A stretch of DNA of 64,000 nucleotides, from contig NZ_QMIE01000006.1 in assembly GCF_007625075.1 (NCBI RefSeq), forward strand, positions 124,001 to 188,000, in the 5' to 3' direction. The stretch's first letter is position 1. Every line of letters starts with the position of its first letter. The notes beneath the pieces were generated by a model that worked only from the letters and a program-made list of their open reading frames with translations, ran no database searches and was not told where the DNA came from. The position numbers were made by a program, and so were the translations under genes. This stretch comes from Oceanidesulfovibrio indonesiensis (lineage in GTDB: Bacteria > Desulfobacterota > Desulfovibrionia > Desulfovibrionales > Desulfovibrionaceae). Shown here in pieces: positions 1 through 7,208 of this stretch.

Positions 1-219
1 CGAACGCACCTGCCGGCCCGGCTGCGAGGGCAGAGCGCTGTCTGCGGCTCGGCCGGAGACCTTCTGCTGAGCCTTGCCGAACTGGAAGAGCGGCATATCC
101 GGCTGGTCCTGGAGAAGACGAAAGGGAACAAATCCAAAGCAGCGCAGATTCTCGGCATTGACCGCACATCATTGTGGCGAAAGATAAAACGCATGGGCCT
201 GGCAAATGATGCACATTGA
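1..219 (+). CDS. Sigma-54-dependent transcriptional activator, C-terminal fragment
   Basis: Only the last 72 codons lie in the window, open from base 1 to a TGA at 217-219. The tail carries a Fis-type helix-turn-helix: an acidic stretch ([19 protein letters not shown]) followed by [20 protein letters not shown], the usual last domain of NtrC-family sigma-54 enhancer-binding proteins. The receiver or sensor and the AAA+ domain would lie left of the window and cannot be checked. Context supports the call: 170 bp downstream on the same strand is a near-consensus -24/-12 promoter preceded by a perfect inverted repeat. Inference: this regulator probably activates the small gene at 468-575 and may control other genes too. 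Confidence 0.85.
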   Translation, partial: RTHLPARLRGQSAVCGSAGDLLLSLAELEERHIRLVLEKTKGNKSKAAQILGIDRTSLWRKIKRMGLANDAH

Positions 220-278
220 AGCATTGCTGCACTTTGAAACAATCTTCCCGTAACTCTCTGAAGTTGAATGAGAAATAA

Positions 279-298
279 CAAGTGACCTGTTTCACTTG
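279..298. promoter_or_regulatory. Perfect 7-6-7 inverted repeat, candidate enhancer-binding site
   Basis: The sequence CAAGTGACCTGTTTCACTTG is a perfect dyad with 7-bp arms and a 6-bp spacer. It lies 93 bp upstream of the -24 element of the sigma-54 promoter at 391-407 and just after the stop of a sigma-54 activator gene. Spacing and symmetry suit an upstream activating sequence. Which protein binds is inference. Confidence 0.5.
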
Positions 299-390
299 AT
301 GCATTGTGCAACGTGCGGATATGCCAGTGCGTGCGTGACAGTTTATGCTAATGCTAAAAATTTCAAATCCTTAAGTGTTCTCGGGATGGA

Positions 391-407
391 TTGGCACGGC
401 TTTTGGA
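391..407 (+). promoter_or_regulatory. Sigma-54 (-24/-12) promoter
   Basis: TTGGCACGGCTTTTGGA matches the -24 consensus (TTGGCACG) exactly. The -12 half is TTTTGG, with GG where GC is usual, exactly 10 bases after the -24 GG. The lactate promoter at 30329-30345 has the same GG at -12. Initiation is expected near 418, about 50 bases before the small gene. Confidence 0.72.
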
Positions 408-467
408 CATGGTGCACACATCCGCTTGCGGTTGTAATCAAGTATTGTTCAAGAAGGAGTTGCCAAT

Positions 468-575
468 ATGTCTCGTTTTATGAAGCGCCTCTTCAATATC
501 GTCGAAGAGTATGAAATCGCCATTGCCTTTGCTCAAGCGAATGACGCTGAGGGCGCCCGCCGCTATCTCGGCTGA
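468..575 (+). CDS. 35-residue small protein under a sigma-54 promoter
   Basis: The gene starts at ATG 468 behind a good ribosome site (AAGAAGGAG at 451-459) and ends at TGA 573-575, giving 35 residues. The protein begins MSRFMKRLFNIVEEYEIAI and ends AIAFAQANDAEGARRYLG. It has a basic amphipathic start and a helical Ala-rich end. From memory, Desulfovibrio genomes contain other tiny proteins with an AFAEAGE-x-ETAR-like signature, which this tail resembles. No function is known to me. The evidence that it is real is the promoter, ribosome site, open frame and strong terminator in the right order. The 3' region (576-660) holds further small dyads, so the transcript could also act as an RNA. Confidence 0.65.
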   Translation: MSRFMKRLFNIVEEYEIAIAFAQANDAEGARRYLG

Positions 576-664
576 GGATATTGCAGGCGACGCGTCCGCC
601 TGAGCCGCAACGCTGCGGCACCCCCTTTCGCGCCCGGAAGTCACGGGCGGTCGCGTAAACTGTC

Positions 665-711
665 AAAGCCCCGGAAGATGACCGCGCAATCCCATCTTCC
701 GGGGCTTTTTT
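665..711 (+). terminator. Strong Rho-independent terminator of the small-protein unit
   Basis: A 15-bp perfect stem (AAGCCCCGGAAGATG at 666-680 pairing with 693-707) closes a 12-base loop and is followed by a run of T. It ends a transcript of roughly 290 nt that would start at the sigma-54 promoter. Confidence 0.9.
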
Positions 712-920
712 CTGTCCGACTCCGGGCCCTTCCAGCCAGACTCGCTCGCGCAGCCAGGCGCGCTCAGTAATTCATACCGTCGGTAATCGCGCCGGCCCCT
801 TCTTTCGCATCCGTCTTCTTCATTCCGCATGCTCATACTGGCATGCGGGTCTTTGTGTTGTGGCGAGCCTAATCAATCGGCGCATCGGGCAAGAACCGTC
901 AGAAAAAAGTGACATCGAGT
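712..920. other. Intergenic region with an 8-8-8 hairpin
   Basis: No convincing gene is seen here. A perfect inverted repeat, CCGCATGC at 825-832 and GCATGCGG at 841-848, is followed by the weakly T-rich GTCTTTGTG and could be a minor terminator. A short dyad TACCGTCGGTA lies near 776-786. A GTG-initiated frame from 860 has no ribosome site and overlaps the katA promoter. Confidence 0.4.
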
Positions 921-954
921 TTGACCATATCTTCTGGAAAATGATATTCCAGAA
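921..954 (+). promoter_or_regulatory. katA promoter overlapped by a perfect palindromic operator
   Basis: TTGACC (921-926) and GATATT (943-948), spaced 16 bp, form a plausible sigma-70 promoter. A perfect inverted repeat, TTCTGGAA-N7-TTCCAGAA (932-954), covers the spacer and the -10 hexamer, where a repressor would block polymerase. The dyad does not look like a PerR or Fur box. It lies about 125 bp before the catalase start. Confidence 0.5.
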
Positions 955-1079
955 CCAGGATCCTCAAAAAACCGCAGAGCAGATCGGCGCGTGGCAGTCG
1001 TCCATGCGTCTCACAGAAACGAAGGCCGCGCAGTCTCGTGATTGCGGCAATACCCAACCTGAAAACAACGGAGTCAGCA

Positions 1080-2534
1080 ATGAAGAAGAATGACCGAAAG
1101 CCCACAACGACCGATGCCGGTATTCCTGTAGCCAGCGACGAATATTCGCTCACCGTAGGACCGGACGGTCCCGTACTGCTCCAGGATCATTACCTGCTCG
1201 AGCAGATGGCCAACTTCAACCGGGAGCAGATTCCGGAGCGCCAACCCCACGCCAAGGGGTCCGGCGCATTCGGGTATTTCGAGGTGACTCAGGATGTGAG
1301 CGCCTACACCAAGGCCGCGGTGTTCCAGCCCGGCGTCAAGACAGACACGCTCATTCGCTTTTCCACCGTGGCCGGCGAGCGAGGCACTCCGGATACCTGG
1401 CGCGATCCTCGGGGGTTCGCGCTCAAGTTCTACACCACGGAAGGCAACTATGACATGGTGGGCAACAACACACCGGTGTTTTTCGTGCGCGATCCCATGA
1501 AGTTCCAGCATTTCATCCATTCTCAGAAGCGTCGTGCAGACAACGGCCTGCGCGACCATGACATGCAGTGGGATTTCTGGACGCTCTCGCCCGAAACCGC
1601 GCACCAGGTGACGTGGCTGATGGGCGACCGCGGAATTCCCAAGACCTGGCGACACATGAACGGCTACTCCAGCCACGCATATATGTGGGTCAACAAGGAC
1701 GGTGAGCGTTTCTGGGTGCGATACCACTTCAAGACCGACCAGGGCATCGAGTGCCTCACGCAGGAGGAAGCCGACCGGATAGCCGGCGAGGATGCCGACT
1801 ACCACCGCCGGGATCTCTTCAATGCGATCAAGGAAGGCAACTACCCCACATGGACGCTCAAGGTGCAGATCATGCCCTTCGAGGAGGCCGAGACCTATCG
1901 GTTCAACCCGTTCGATCTGACCAAAGTGTGGCCGCACGCGGACTATCCGCCGCAGGAGGTGGGCCGCTTGACTCTGAACCGCAATCCCACAGACTTCCAC
2001 ACAGAGATCGAACAGGCGGCGTTCGAGCCGAACAACCTCGTCCCCGGCATCGGCCCCAGCCCGGACAAGATGCTGCTCGCACGGTTGTTCTCCTATGCGG
2101 ACGCGCACCGCGCCCGTCTGGGCGTCAATTACAAGCAGATCCCGGTGAATCGTCCCAAATCGCCCGTGCACAGCTACAGCAAGGGCGGCGTGATGCGCGT
2201 GGAGAATACATCCGACCCTGTGTATGCACCCAACTCCAAGGGCGGGCCGGCTGCCGACGGCGAGCGGTATCCAGAGGACGCGGTCTGGAACGCCAGCGGC
2301 GATTTCATTCGCGCCGCCTACACCAAGCGCAAGGATGACGACGACTTCGTCCAGGCCAATGCGTTGGTCAACAAGGTCATGGACGACGCGCAGCGCGACC
2401 GTCTGGTGTCCAACGTGGTGGGGCATCTCAAGAAGGGCGTCTCCGAACCGGTGCTGCTGCGCGCTCTCGAGTATTGGCGCAACATCGACAAGACCATCGG
2501 CGACCGCATCGCCAAGGGCGTAGGCTACGAATAG
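1080..2534 (+). CDS. katA: Monofunctional heme catalase, KatA
   Basis: This 484-residue cytoplasmic enzyme dismutates hydrogen peroxide to water and oxygen. Its length fits the small-subunit clade 3 catalases. The distal histidine is about H57 in [17 protein letters not shown], the distal asparagine about N130 in [12 protein letters not shown], and the proximal heme-ligand tyrosine about Y339 in [20 protein letters not shown] 1080 is preferred over an in-frame upstream start at 1038 because it follows GGAG and begins the conserved MKKND... region. The gene stands alone between its own promoter/operator (921-954) and a terminator (2570-2603). In a sulfate reducer it serves oxygen defence. The palindrome over its promoter suggests regulated expression. 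Confidence 0.96.
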   Translation: MKKNDRKPTTTDAGIPVASDEYSLTVGPDGPVLLQDHYLLEQMANFNREQIPERQPHAKGSGAFGYFEVTQDVSAYTKAAVFQPGVKTDTLIRFSTVAGERGTPDTWRDPRGFALKFYTTEGNYDMVGNNTPVFFVRDPMKFQHFIHSQKRRADNGLRDHDMQWDFWTLSPETAHQVTWLMGDRGIPKTWRHMNGYSSHAYMWVNKDGERFWVRYHFKTDQGIECLTQEEADRIAGEDADYHRRDLFNAIKEGNYPTWTLKVQIMPFEEAETYRFNPFDLTKVWPHADYPPQEVGRLTLNRNPTDFHTEIEQAAFEPNNLVPGIGPSPDKMLLARLFSYADAHRARLGVNYKQIPVNRPKSPVHSYSKGGVMRVENTSDPVYAPNSKGGPAADGERYPEDAVWNASGDFIRAAYTKRKDDDDFVQANALVNKVMDDAQRDRLVSNVVGHLKKGVSEPVLLRALEYWRNIDKTIGDRIAKGVGYE

Positions 2535-2569
2535 CCACGTTAACGGCATGCGTCGCTGACGTTCTGAAC

Positions 2570-2603
2570 AAGGGCCCTGGCGGTTGCTGCCGGGGCCTTT
2601 TCT
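2570..2603 (+). terminator. Terminator after katA
   Basis: A GC-rich imperfect stem (AAGGGCCCTGGC pairing with GCCGGGGCCTT) is followed by TTTTCTTG about 35 bases after the katA stop. Confidence 0.7.
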
Positions 2604-2723
2604 TGTGTTGAGGGCTCCACGAAGCGCAGGAGCGAACCGCGCGGCCATACATGCCAAAAGGATGCGGGCTGTTTGTGCGCGAGCATGCTGTGATATTGCT
2701 GGGCAAAAATGTTCAGCATTTGA

Positions 2724-2736
2724 TTGCTCTGAGTAA
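2724..2736. repeat. Palindromic motif TTGCTCTGAGTAA, copy 1
   Basis: A 13-bp near-perfect dyad lies about 130 bp upstream of the PAP2 gene. The reverse complement of its surroundings (about 2690-2740) aligns with 37550-37590, including the core ATTrCTCAGAGCAA and a following ATG-TTGAA/CTGAA-CATT block. This suggests a small dispersed element. The rest of 2604-2864 shows no gene. Confidence 0.35.
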
Positions 2737-2864
2737 TACGATACCAAGCGGATTCCGATCAAAGTTTTGGAGCTGTATGAAGTTTCGCCGCGTGAGCTGC
2801 TTCCATCCGTCCGTCGAGATGATTCATGTCCGCGCCAGCGCGTGTGCACAATCGGGGAGGATCT

Positions 2865-3782
2865 GTGGAACAAACCACTGAATGGGTCATGGGCCTTGGA
2901 CTTCTGGCCGTGGTGTTTGTGCTCCATGTGTTCGTCTGGCGCATCTACAAGTTGTGCAGGCGCCACCTGCCATGGCTGTTCAGGTTTGGCCGTCATGGAC
3001 GCATAGGGCGGCTCGTGGATCGCGCGGACGGCTTGCTCGGCAAATGGCCTCCGCTGCAGCGGTTCGTTCACGCCAGGTTCGATACGTCCGAACCGACAGG
3101 GTTGCCGCTGACCATCGCCGTGCTGGCCGCCATCTACCTGGCCCTGCTTCTGGGCGATACGGTGGAGGAGTTGTTCGAGGCCGATGAGCTGCTTGCGCTG
3201 GATCGCTGGGTGCAGAACCTGTTCCAGAACGTGCGATCCGGCTGGGTCGTCAGCCTGTTCACATGGTTCACGAGGTTCGGGGACAGTCAGGCCCTCGTCG
3301 CCGTGGCGGCGGTGGCCACTGGGTTTCTCTGGGCTCTGGGCCGTGGATTCGCGGTGCTGCCGCTCTGGGTGGTCGTGCTGGGCGCCAACGCCACCACATG
3401 GATAGGCAAATACGCCGTCGCCAGGACCCGTCCGGAGTTCGTCACGGAGATTACCGCGGCCACGCCGTCCTTTCCCAGCGGTCACGCCACCGGAGCCATG
3501 GCGCTCTATGGGTTCGTCGCCTTTCTCGTGGCCCGCGAGCTGACGGAGCCCAGGCAGCGGTTCGAAGTGGGTTTCTGGAGCAGCGTGCTCATCCTGATGG
3601 TGGGTGCCAGCCGTATAGTGCTGAGCGTACACTTTCTGAGCGATGTGCTCGCGGGCTTTCTGGTAGGCGGAGTCTGGATTCTCGTTGGCTTTGCGCTGTA
3701 CGAGTACCGCCGGCTAGATCGAAGGGGCGATGGAGCGCGACGCGCGGACCATGCCTCAGGAAAAAGATCGGCATGTTCCTGA
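2865..3782 (+). CDS. PAP2-family membrane phosphatase
   Basis: This roughly 305-residue integral membrane protein has all three acid-phosphatase signature motifs: KYAVARTRP (K near residue 182), FPSGHATG, and SRIVLSVHFLSDV with the nucleophile-assisting His and Asp. The substrate is unknown; family members dephosphorylate phosphatidic acid, phosphatidylglycerophosphate or undecaprenyl diphosphate. An N-terminal hydrophobic segment and several further membrane spans are visible. GTG 2865 is chosen because GGGGAGG lies just before it; an in-frame ATG at 2826 lacks a good ribosome site and would add 13 residues. It is a single gene facing the convergent gap gene across a bidirectional terminator. 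Confidence 0.85.
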   Translation: MEQTTEWVMGLGLLAVVFVLHVFVWRIYKLCRRHLPWLFRFGRHGRIGRLVDRADGLLGKWPPLQRFVHARFDTSEPTGLPLTIAVLAAIYLALLLGDTVEELFEADELLALDRWVQNLFQNVRSGWVVSLFTWFTRFGDSQALVAVAAVATGFLWALGRGFAVLPLWVVVLGANATTWIGKYAVARTRPEFVTEITAATPSFPSGHATGAMALYGFVAFLVARELTEPRQRFEVGFWSSVLILMVGASRIVLSVHFLSDVLAGFLVGGVWILVGFALYEYRRLDRRGDGARRADHASGKRSACS

Positions 3783-3797
3783 CGAGCGGACGTGCGA

Positions 3798-3841
3798 AAA
3801 AGGCGGGCGCCCCGGCAGGCCGAAGGCGTCCCGCCCTTTCC
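3798..3841. terminator. Bidirectional terminator between the PAP2 gene and gap
   Basis: The near-perfect stem AAAGGCGGG-CGCC with GGCGTCCCGCCCTTT has A-rich and T-rich flanks on both sides. Read on the minus strand it ends in TTTTT, so it mainly serves gap. Confidence 0.75.
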
Positions 3842-3854
3842 GGTTGTTGTTCCG

Positions 3855-4871
3855 CTATACCCAGCGGTCCTTGATGAGCTTGGCGAGGTCGGCCACGCGG
3901 CAGGAGTAGCCCCACTCGTTGTCGTACCATGTGACCAGCTTGGCGAAATTGCCGTCCTGCACGCTGCAATACTCGGCCTCCACGATGGAGGAGCGGGGGT
4001 CTCCCTTGAAGTCCATGGAGACGAGCGGCCGCTCGGAGTAGCCGAGAATTCCCTGGAGCGGGCCTTGCGCCGCCTGCTTGAGCGCAGCCTTGAACGACTC
4101 GGTGTCGGTCTCTTTTTCCAGAACGCACGTGAAATCCACGATGGAGACGGTGGGGGTGGGCACGCGCAGGGCGTAGCCTTCCAGCCTGCCCTTGAGCTCC
4201 GGCATCACCAGGGACACGGCCTTGGCCGCGCCGGTGGTGGTGGGGATGATGTTCTGGCCGGCAGCGCGGGCGCGCCGCAGGTCCTTGTGCGGCAGGTCCA
4301 GGATGCGCTGGTCGTTGGTATACGAGTGGATGGTGCACATGGTTCCGTGCCGGATGCCGAACTTCTCGTGGATGACCCTGGCCGGCGGCGCCAGGCAGTT
4401 GGTGGTGCACGAGGCGTTGGAGATGATGACGTGGTTTGCGGGGTCGTAGTCGTCATCGTTCACGCCGAGCACGAGGGTCACGTCCTCTTCCTTGGCAGGC
4501 GCCGTGATGATGACCTTGGATGCTCCGGCCTTTACGTGGGCCATGGCCTTGGGGCCTGTGCGAAAGATGCCGGTGGACTCCACGACGACGTCCACGCCCA
4601 TGTCGTCCCAGGGGATCTCGCGCGGGTCGCGCAGGGCGAAACAGCGGATATCCCAGCCCCCATAGGAGAGGGTGTCCTCGGTGGCCTGCACATCGAACGG
4701 GGAGTGGCCATAGTTTGTGTCGAACTCCAGCAGGTGGGCGTTGGTGGCGGTATCGTAAAGGTCGTTTACGGCCACCACCCTGAGGTCGTGCTCCCAGTGT
4801 TCGCGCATGGCTTTGAGCACCTGGCGGCCGATGCGGCCGAAGCCGTTGATGCCGACTCTAAGCGTATCCAT
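3855..4871 (-). CDS. gap: Type I glyceraldehyde-3-phosphate dehydrogenase
   Basis: This 338-residue cytoplasmic enzyme oxidises glyceraldehyde-3-phosphate to 1,3-bisphosphoglycerate using NAD, in glycolysis or gluconeogenesis. The Rossmann start [12 protein letters not shown] is at residues 6-17. The catalytic cysteine is about C155 in [34 protein letters not shown] (split here as SYTNDQ and [16 protein letters not shown]) and [12 protein letters not shown] are the usual family blocks. The ATG follows GAGGAG. It lies downstream of a GAF-domain gene on the same strand, with a 130-bp dispersed repeat (4902-5036) in the gap, so its leader contains that element if the two are co-transcribed. Confidence 0.96.
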   Translation of the reverse strand: MDTLRVGINGFGRIGRQVLKAMREHWEHDLRVVAVNDLYDTATNAHLLEFDTNYGHSPFDVQATEDTLSYGGWDIRCFALRDPREIPWDDMGVDVVVESTGIFRTGPKAMAHVKAGASKVIITAPAKEEDVTLVLGVNDDDYDPANHVIISNASCTTNCLAPPARVIHEKFGIRHGTMCTIHSYTNDQRILDLPHKDLRRARAAGQNIIPTTTGAAKAVSLVMPELKGRLEGYALRVPTPTVSIVDFTCVLEKETDTESFKAALKQAAQGPLQGILGYSERPLVSMDFKGDPRSSIVEAEYCSVQDGNFAKLVTWYDNEWGYSCRVADLAKLIKDRWV

Positions 4872-4901
4872 ATATCAGTCTCCTCAATAGGATCATGGTT
4901 T

Positions 4902-5036
4902 GGCGGGTTGTTTGGAAAACGTCCGACTGCTGCTTTGCTCGCACAGACCAGGCTCCTCACGTACGAAAAAATGCGCTTGGCCCAGATCATTTGCGGGATG
5001 TGCACTCGAACATTTTGGACAACCTGCGGAAATGAT
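4902..5036 (-). repeat. Dispersed 130-bp intergenic element, copy C
   Basis: Read on the minus strand it begins TTTCCGCAGGTTGTCC, continues AAATGTTCGAGTGC, has a central CGTACGTGAGGAG and ends GAGCAAAGCAGC...GTTTTCCAAACA. The same ordered blocks occur at 50601-50731 and 56882-57011. The ends are imperfect inverted repeats, as in a miniature mobile or fold-back element. It fills most of the space between the GAF gene and gap. Confidence 0.6.
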
Positions 5037-5051
5037 TTTTTCGGCAGTCTG

Positions 5052-5612
5052 CTAATCTTCGAAGATGCGTGTCTCGAAGGCTGAAAGCATCTCGTAGTCG
5101 GTTTTCAACGCCTGGTGGAGGCGGGCATTCTCGATAGCCAGGGCGCTGATGTCCGAGATGGCGTTGAGGAATTCCTTCTCGGCATCTTCGAAGGAGTGCT
5201 TCTCCCCGGTGTAAACGCGCATGATGCCGATTATCCGCTGATCCGTACGCAGTGGGGCCACCAGCATGGAAACGATGCCCTCCTCGCGCGCGGCGTCCGG
5301 GTACTGGAAACGGTCGTCGCAGCAGACATCCTCTATCTCCACCACCTCGCCCTGCAGGGCCAGACGATCCACACCGCTTTTCTCAACCTCCACCGGCCCC
5401 TTGCGCAGATAGTCGCGGGAAAGGCCGTAAGAAGCAGACGCCTTCAGATACTTGCCGCTGCGGTCCAGCAGGCGCAGGGTGCTCCCTTTGACGCCCATGC
5501 TGATGACGGTTTCTTTCACGATGGCGGCGATGACCTCCGCGGGCTCGAGGGTCGAGTTGATAGCCTTCACGGCGTGCACCACGGAGCGGTAGTAGCTCTC
5601 GTAACGGTCCAT
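5052..5612 (-). CDS. GAF-domain protein
   Basis: This 186-residue protein is essentially a single GAF domain (about residues 15-165). It shows the expected pattern: an N-terminal helix, the VKGSTLRLLDRSGKYLKASASYG strand region (VKGSTLRLLD, then GKYLKASASYG), VEIEDVCCDDRFQYP, and IVSMLVAPLRTDQRIIGIMRVYTG. No output domain follows, so it is likely a small-molecule or redox-responsive partner of another protein; the adjacent cysteine pair in DVCCDD is notable. A clear ribosome site (AGGAGGATTTCC) precedes the ATG. It is co-oriented with gap. The ligand is unknown. Confidence 0.8.
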   Translation of the reverse strand: MDRYESYYRSVVHAVKAINSTLEPAEVIAAIVKETVISMGVKGSTLRLLDRSGKYLKASASYGLSRDYLRKGPVEVEKSGVDRLALQGEVVEIEDVCCDDRFQYPDAAREEGIVSMLVAPLRTDQRIIGIMRVYTGEKHSFEDAEKEFLNAISDISALAIENARLHQALKTDYEMLSAFETRIFED

Positions 5613-5813
5613 GGAAATCCTCCTGAGATGGGGGGCTTTGGATGAGTGATTCTATTCAATGCCACAGTAACGCGTCGTGCGTGTCGGATGCAAGGCGGAT
5701 GGAGAAAATAGTGGCGGGTATGCTACAGGGAGCATAAATGCAGGATCTTCGGTATGTCGGGCATCTGTGTCGAGTGGCTCCGCAGGAGTGCTGCAGTTCT
5801 CGATATCGGGAAT

Positions 5814-5859
5814 TATTACTGGGCGCAGAAAATTCTTACATTTTCGCGCCCCAGTAATA
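5814..5859 (+). repeat. Dispersed hairpin element (family 1), complete copy
   Basis: A 46-bp imperfect palindrome: outer arm TATTACTGGG and CCCAGTAATA, inner arm CGC-A-GAAAAT and ATTTTC-GCG, and a six-base loop TCTTAC. A single unpaired A sits between the two arm segments. Copies occur at 16671-16714 and 63959-64000. A half copy in inverted orientation (minus strand CCGGGAGCAGAACATTCTTG) adjoins it at 5861-5884. The remaining 5613-5813 region shows no gene. Confidence 0.75.
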
Positions 5860-5933
5860 TAATGCAAGAATGTTCTGCTCCCGGAAACACCATGTACGCC
5901 TTCGTTTCCGAAAAAGCGACGAGGGGTGAGGCA

Positions 5934-5977
5934 AAAAAAGGAACGACGGCCGGGGCCAATCCCCGACCGCCGCTCTC
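5934..5977 (-). terminator. Terminator of the small PAS gene
   Basis: On the minus strand a GC stem (CGGTCGGGG, ATTGG loop, CCCCGGCCG) is followed by GTTCC and seven T. It lies about 70 bases beyond the stop of the PAS gene. Confidence 0.85.
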
Positions 5978-6043
5978 TTCTTGGCGCACCGTTCACCTAT
6001 ATTGAAAACCCGCTGCGTTCGAAGAGAAGCGCAGGGGCATTTC

Positions 6044-6421
6044 TCAGCAGTTGCATTCCTTTTTCTGCATGAATTTCGGGTGGACGTAATCGCTGATGTC
6101 GTTGCCGAAATGGACGTAAAGGTCCTCTTCGCCGGCAACGGGAATCCAGAAGCCGTCCAGGAACTTGTTCTGCCCGGGCGCATAGGCCGCCTTGCGACGG
6201 CTCTCGCCCGAGCGCAGGGCCAGATCGGCCAGACATCCGGGGCAGGGCTTGTCGCTGGGGTACAATGAGTGGCACTTGAGTCCGGCATCCAGGCCGAGGC
6301 CTCTGGCAGCCTCATTCACGGCCAGAATGTCCCGGTTGGCGTGGATCAGCATCACTGGCTCGGGATACAGATCCCACATCATGAAGAATGCATCGACAAC
6401 GTCCTGCTTGACTGCAACCAT
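6044..6421 (-). CDS. Small single-domain PAS protein with a Cys-rich motif
   Basis: This 125-residue protein starts at ATG 6421 behind AAGGAGACGTAAG. The first half reads as a PAS fold (PEPVMLIHANRDILAVNEAA). The motif CHSLYPSDKPCPGC follows, and the protein ends in CNC. The C-x-x-YP-x(4)-PCPGC pattern occurs in redox or metal-responsive PAS domains of sulfate reducers. There is no output domain, so it may be a free-standing sensor. It is divergent from the Cpx-like module, and a long inverted repeat (6512-6564) lies between the two start regions. A terminator follows at 5934-5977. Confidence 0.7.
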   Translation of the reverse strand: MVAVKQDVVDAFFMMWDLYPEPVMLIHANRDILAVNEAARGLGLDAGLKCHSLYPSDKPCPGCLADLALRSGESRRKAAYAPGQNKFLDGFWIPVAGEEDLYVHFGNDISDYVHPKFMQKKECNC

Positions 6422-6511
6422 CTTACGTCTCCTTGCGTTCGCGCCCAAAGCGGGTGGTTTTTCAGAACATACAGGTCTGGATGAGAAAATCATTGCAGGG
6501 AGGCAACAAAA

Positions 6512-6564
6512 TGTATCGGAATGTTTCGCCGCCGTGGCGCGAGGCCCTGAAACATTTTGATACA
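6512..6564. promoter_or_regulatory. 16-bp inverted repeat between divergent genes
   Basis: TGTATCGGAATGTTTC (6512-6527) and GAAACATTTTGATACA (6549-6564) are inverted copies with two mismatches, separated by 21 bp. They sit between the minus-strand PAS gene and the plus-strand lipoprotein gene. This would suit a dimeric regulator binding two sites. The response regulator encoded at 7209 is an obvious candidate, but this is untested. Confidence 0.5.
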
Positions 6565-6603
6565 CTCTGTTTCGCAGGTGAAAAGCATTGTATGGCCGTT
6601 AGT

Positions 6604-6661
6604 GGTTGAAGGGGTCATGGTTTTTCTCTCCTGAAAGGCCATCCACCATGCATCTTCAACC
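6604..6661 (+). promoter_or_regulatory. Leader hairpin abutting the lipoprotein ribosome site
   Basis: GGTTGAAG (6604-6611) pairs perfectly with CTTCAACC (6654-6661), and CATGG (6616-6620) with CCATG (6646-6650). The stem ends directly against the ribosome site AAGGAG at 6662-6667. The 25-base loop contains CTCTCCT, which could instead pair with that ribosome site. It could be a translational switch. Confidence 0.4.
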
Positions 6662-6673
6662 AAGGAGTCCCGT

Positions 6674-7135
6674 ATGAAGACCAAGACTATGGCATTGTGG
6701 GCCGTGTTGCTCATAGCGGCGGTCGGTCTGGGCGCCTGCGCCCGTTATTCCGCCATGAAAGGACCGTTCAAGGACGACGCCATCAACCCTGCATTCGTGG
6801 ATCATGTTGTTGAGAAGACAGAAAGGGAGCTGGACCTCACGACCTATCAGTCGGACAGGTTCAGAGCGCTTGTGGAGAAAGGGTTGACGTCGATGCTGGA
6901 GCAACGCCCCCAGAAAGAGGCTGTTGGCCGCGACCTGGCGCTTATGCTGCGGCAGGAGCACTTGAGCAAAAAAGAAGTGGCGCAGCTGCTCAACCGAAAA
7001 GGATCACTCATTCGCACCGTGCTGGACAATACGATGGACGATTTCATAGCGTGGCACGCATTGCTGGACGATGCCCAGCGCAACGAGCTGGCGGAGCTCG
7101 TGCTGCGACACGAGCAGGGCCCTCACGGGTTATGA
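6674..7135 (+). CDS. LTxxQ-type (CpxP/Spy-like) lipoprotein
   Basis: This 153-residue protein has a lipoprotein signal (MKTKTMALWAVLLIAAVGLG, lipobox LGAC, Cys near 21). The mature part is helical and carries LTTYQ and the related LLDDAQRNELAEL, which resemble the LTxxQ motifs of CpxP/Spy/ZraP periplasmic stress proteins. In that family the protein is a chaperone or feedback inhibitor of a paired histidine kinase. Here a CpxR-like regulator and a CpxA-like kinase follow directly. The start follows AAGGAGTCCCGT. A structured leader precedes it. Function as the kinase feedback partner is inference. Confidence 0.72.
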   Translation: MKTKTMALWAVLLIAAVGLGACARYSAMKGPFKDDAINPAFVDHVVEKTERELDLTTYQSDRFRALVEKGLTSMLEQRPQKEAVGRDLALMLRQEHLSKKEVAQLLNRKGSLIRTVLDNTMDDFIAWHALLDDAQRNELAELVLRHEQGPHGL

Positions 7136-7208
7136 GGCATATGATTTCGGCGGCTGCTGGACCTCTCTGCCGCAGCCACGCAGCCGCGAAATCATGTCCT
7201 GAATCGGG

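Noticed and set aside
860-1093. 77-codon frame starting with GTG upstream of katA
   Set aside because: No ribosome site, unlikely composition, and it covers the predicted katA promoter, operator and start.
1074-3632. Very long minus-strand open frame opposite katA and the PAP2 gene
   Set aside because: It is the mirror of GC-rich codon use in two well-supported genes; the translation is low-complexity in His, Arg and Ala and shows no domain.
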